The notes under the pieces were generated by a model. It was not told where the DNA came from. It did not search any database and saw only the letters and a program-made list of their open reading frames with translations. Both the position numbers and the translations under genes were made by a program. Below, piece after piece: positions 63,349-64,000 of a DNA stretch of 64,000 bases (within the stretch, counting starts at the first letter, position 1; each line of letters begins with the position of its first letter). The stretch is from Streptomyces sp. HUAS CB01 (GTDB lineage Bacteria > Actinomycetota > Actinomycetes > Streptomycetales > Streptomycetaceae). Where the stretch lies: NCBI RefSeq assembly GCF_030406905.1, contig NZ_CP129137.1, forward strand, positions 4,794,001 to 4,858,000, written 5' to 3'.

Positions 63349-63707
63349 GCGGCCCGGGACGGTACCGGGCTGCCGGGTGCGCGCGTACGGCCGGTTTCCC
63401 GCCCTGGCCGCGGAGCCCGGCCGGTACCGTGCGGGACACGCGACCGGGGGGGTCCGGCCGGTGCGGACGGCCCGTGGCGGTGGGCGGTGGCGTGCGCGCA
63501 CGTTCCCCCCGCCCGGCCCGGGGTACCCGTACGGCCGACCTGGACGCGACAGGGGGCCGGAGTGTCCATATCGTGGTCAGGAGCGGGTGAGCTTACCCAC
63601 ACGGAACGACGGCCATGCGTCGTCAGACGCATTTTCTTCCCCCTATAGGGCTGAACTTTTGTTGATCTCGAGTTAGTTGGGCCTTGAAGGGGCCTACTCT
63701 TCAACGG
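63349..63707. promoter_or_regulatory. Intergenic region before the amidohydrolase gene
   Basis: No gene is seen. The first 240 bp are GC-rich; the last 100 bp are AT-rich, as is usual for a promoter, and include the palindrome CCCTATAGGG (63641-63650). A clear -35/-10 pair was not assigned. Confidence 0.35.
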
Positions 63708-64000
63708 GTGAACCAGTTGATGTCCCGCGAGCCCGACGCCGGCCTGCCCGGCGAAGCCGAGTTGCCCGGCGACTACGTTCTGCCCGGCACGCTGTCCGAC
63801 GCCCTGCGCACCGAACTCATCGCCTTCCGCCGGGACCTGCACATGCACCCGGAGCTCGGGAACCAGGAGTTCCGCACGACCGCCGCGATCAAGGCGCGTC
63901 TGGAGGCCGCCGGCCTGCGCCCGCAGGTGCTGTCGACGGGCACGGGACTCGTGTGCGACGTGGGCACGGACCGGGTCCGGCCCATGCTCGCACTGCGCGC
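63708..64000 (+). CDS. M20-family amidohydrolase/peptidase, N-terminal part
   Basis: The gene runs off the right edge after about 97 codons. The start of the catalytic domain is recognisable: FRRDLHMHPELGNQEFRTTA at about residues 39-58 (the RxLHxxPE pattern of IAA-amino-acid-hydrolase/hippurate-hydrolase type M20 enzymes), then IKARLEAAGLRPQVLSTGTG. Such enzymes cleave N-acyl amino acids or amides with a metal pair. The start may be GTG 63708 or ATG 63720; the GGGTGA at 63706-63711 suits the latter. Confidence 0.82.
   Translation, partial: MNQLMSREPDAGLPGEAELPGDYVLPGTLSDALRTELIAFRRDLHMHPELGNQEFRTTAAIKARLEAAGLRPQVLSTGTGLVCDVGTDRVRPMLALR

Overview
This 64 kb window is a high-GC actinobacterial chromosome segment, almost certainly Streptomyces. 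The signs are strong GC bias at third codon positions, frequent GTG starts, HrdB-like promoters, and typical Streptomyces families (SCO4848-family membrane protein, DUF4328, DUF6716, maleylpyruvate isomerase-domain protein). From memory, the order glyA - trpS - dprE1/E2 - ubiA - DD-carboxypeptidase - sdh - hexosaminidase - paired ECF sigma factors - methylmalonyl-CoA mutase - neuA/neuB resembles the S. coelicolor SCO48xx core region. No phage, integrase, insertion sequence, CRISPR array, rRNA or tRNA gene was seen.

Layout. 1-7.8 kb: end of an EamA/DMT-type transporter; a YgiB-like lipoprotein with a YgiC-like ATP-grasp ligase; rocD; glyA behind a ZTP (pfl) riboswitch; a decayed sigma-factor gene; trpS; a 2H phosphoesterase. 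8.2-13.6 kb: divergent dprE1-dprE2 and PAP2-ubiA-gtrA-yihY, a complete-looking route to polyprenyl-phospho-arabinose. 13.5-20.1 kb: D-Ala-D-Ala carboxypeptidase, metallophosphoesterase, an orphan oligopeptide-type binding protein, and a three-gene TetR operon with two palindromic operators around its promoter. 20.2-29.2 kb: alpha/beta hydrolase, sdhCDAB, an OHCU-decarboxylase-like gene, a GH20 hexosaminidase and membrane proteins. 29.5-35.6 kb: two secreted PGRP-type amidases with FG-GAP repeats, a frameshifted gene between them, and an MmpS-like protein.

36-47 kb is the most accessory-looking part. It holds a 3,036-residue secreted RHS/YD-repeat polymorphic toxin with DNRLRE, golvesin-like, Hint and Cys/His zinc-type C-terminal toxin domains. 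It is followed 14 nt later by an Imm21-like immunity gene and a strong terminator, then by a tandem-SUKH protein. 47.5-51.9 kb: two paralogous modules, each an ECF sigma factor plus a single-pass membrane protein with a conserved extracytoplasmic Cys pair; between them lie the fused remnants of a DUF397 gene and an L,D-transpeptidase gene. 52-55.5 kb: L,D-transpeptidase, methylmalonyl-CoA-mutase-like subunit, LysE exporter. 56.1-63.3 kb: a nonulosonate (Kdn/sialic-acid-like) glycopolymer cluster with polysialyltransferase-like, GT2, DUF6716, CMP-transferase/HAD fusion, NeuB-like synthase and GT52-like genes. The window ends inside an M20 amidohydrolase.

Taken together, much of the window concerns the cell envelope: polyprenyl-arabinose precursors, peptidoglycan carboxypeptidase, transpeptidase and amidases, a wall glycopolymer, ECF signalling and a very large surface toxin. 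Core metabolism (ornithine/proline, one-carbon, succinate dehydrogenase, mutase) is interleaved with it.
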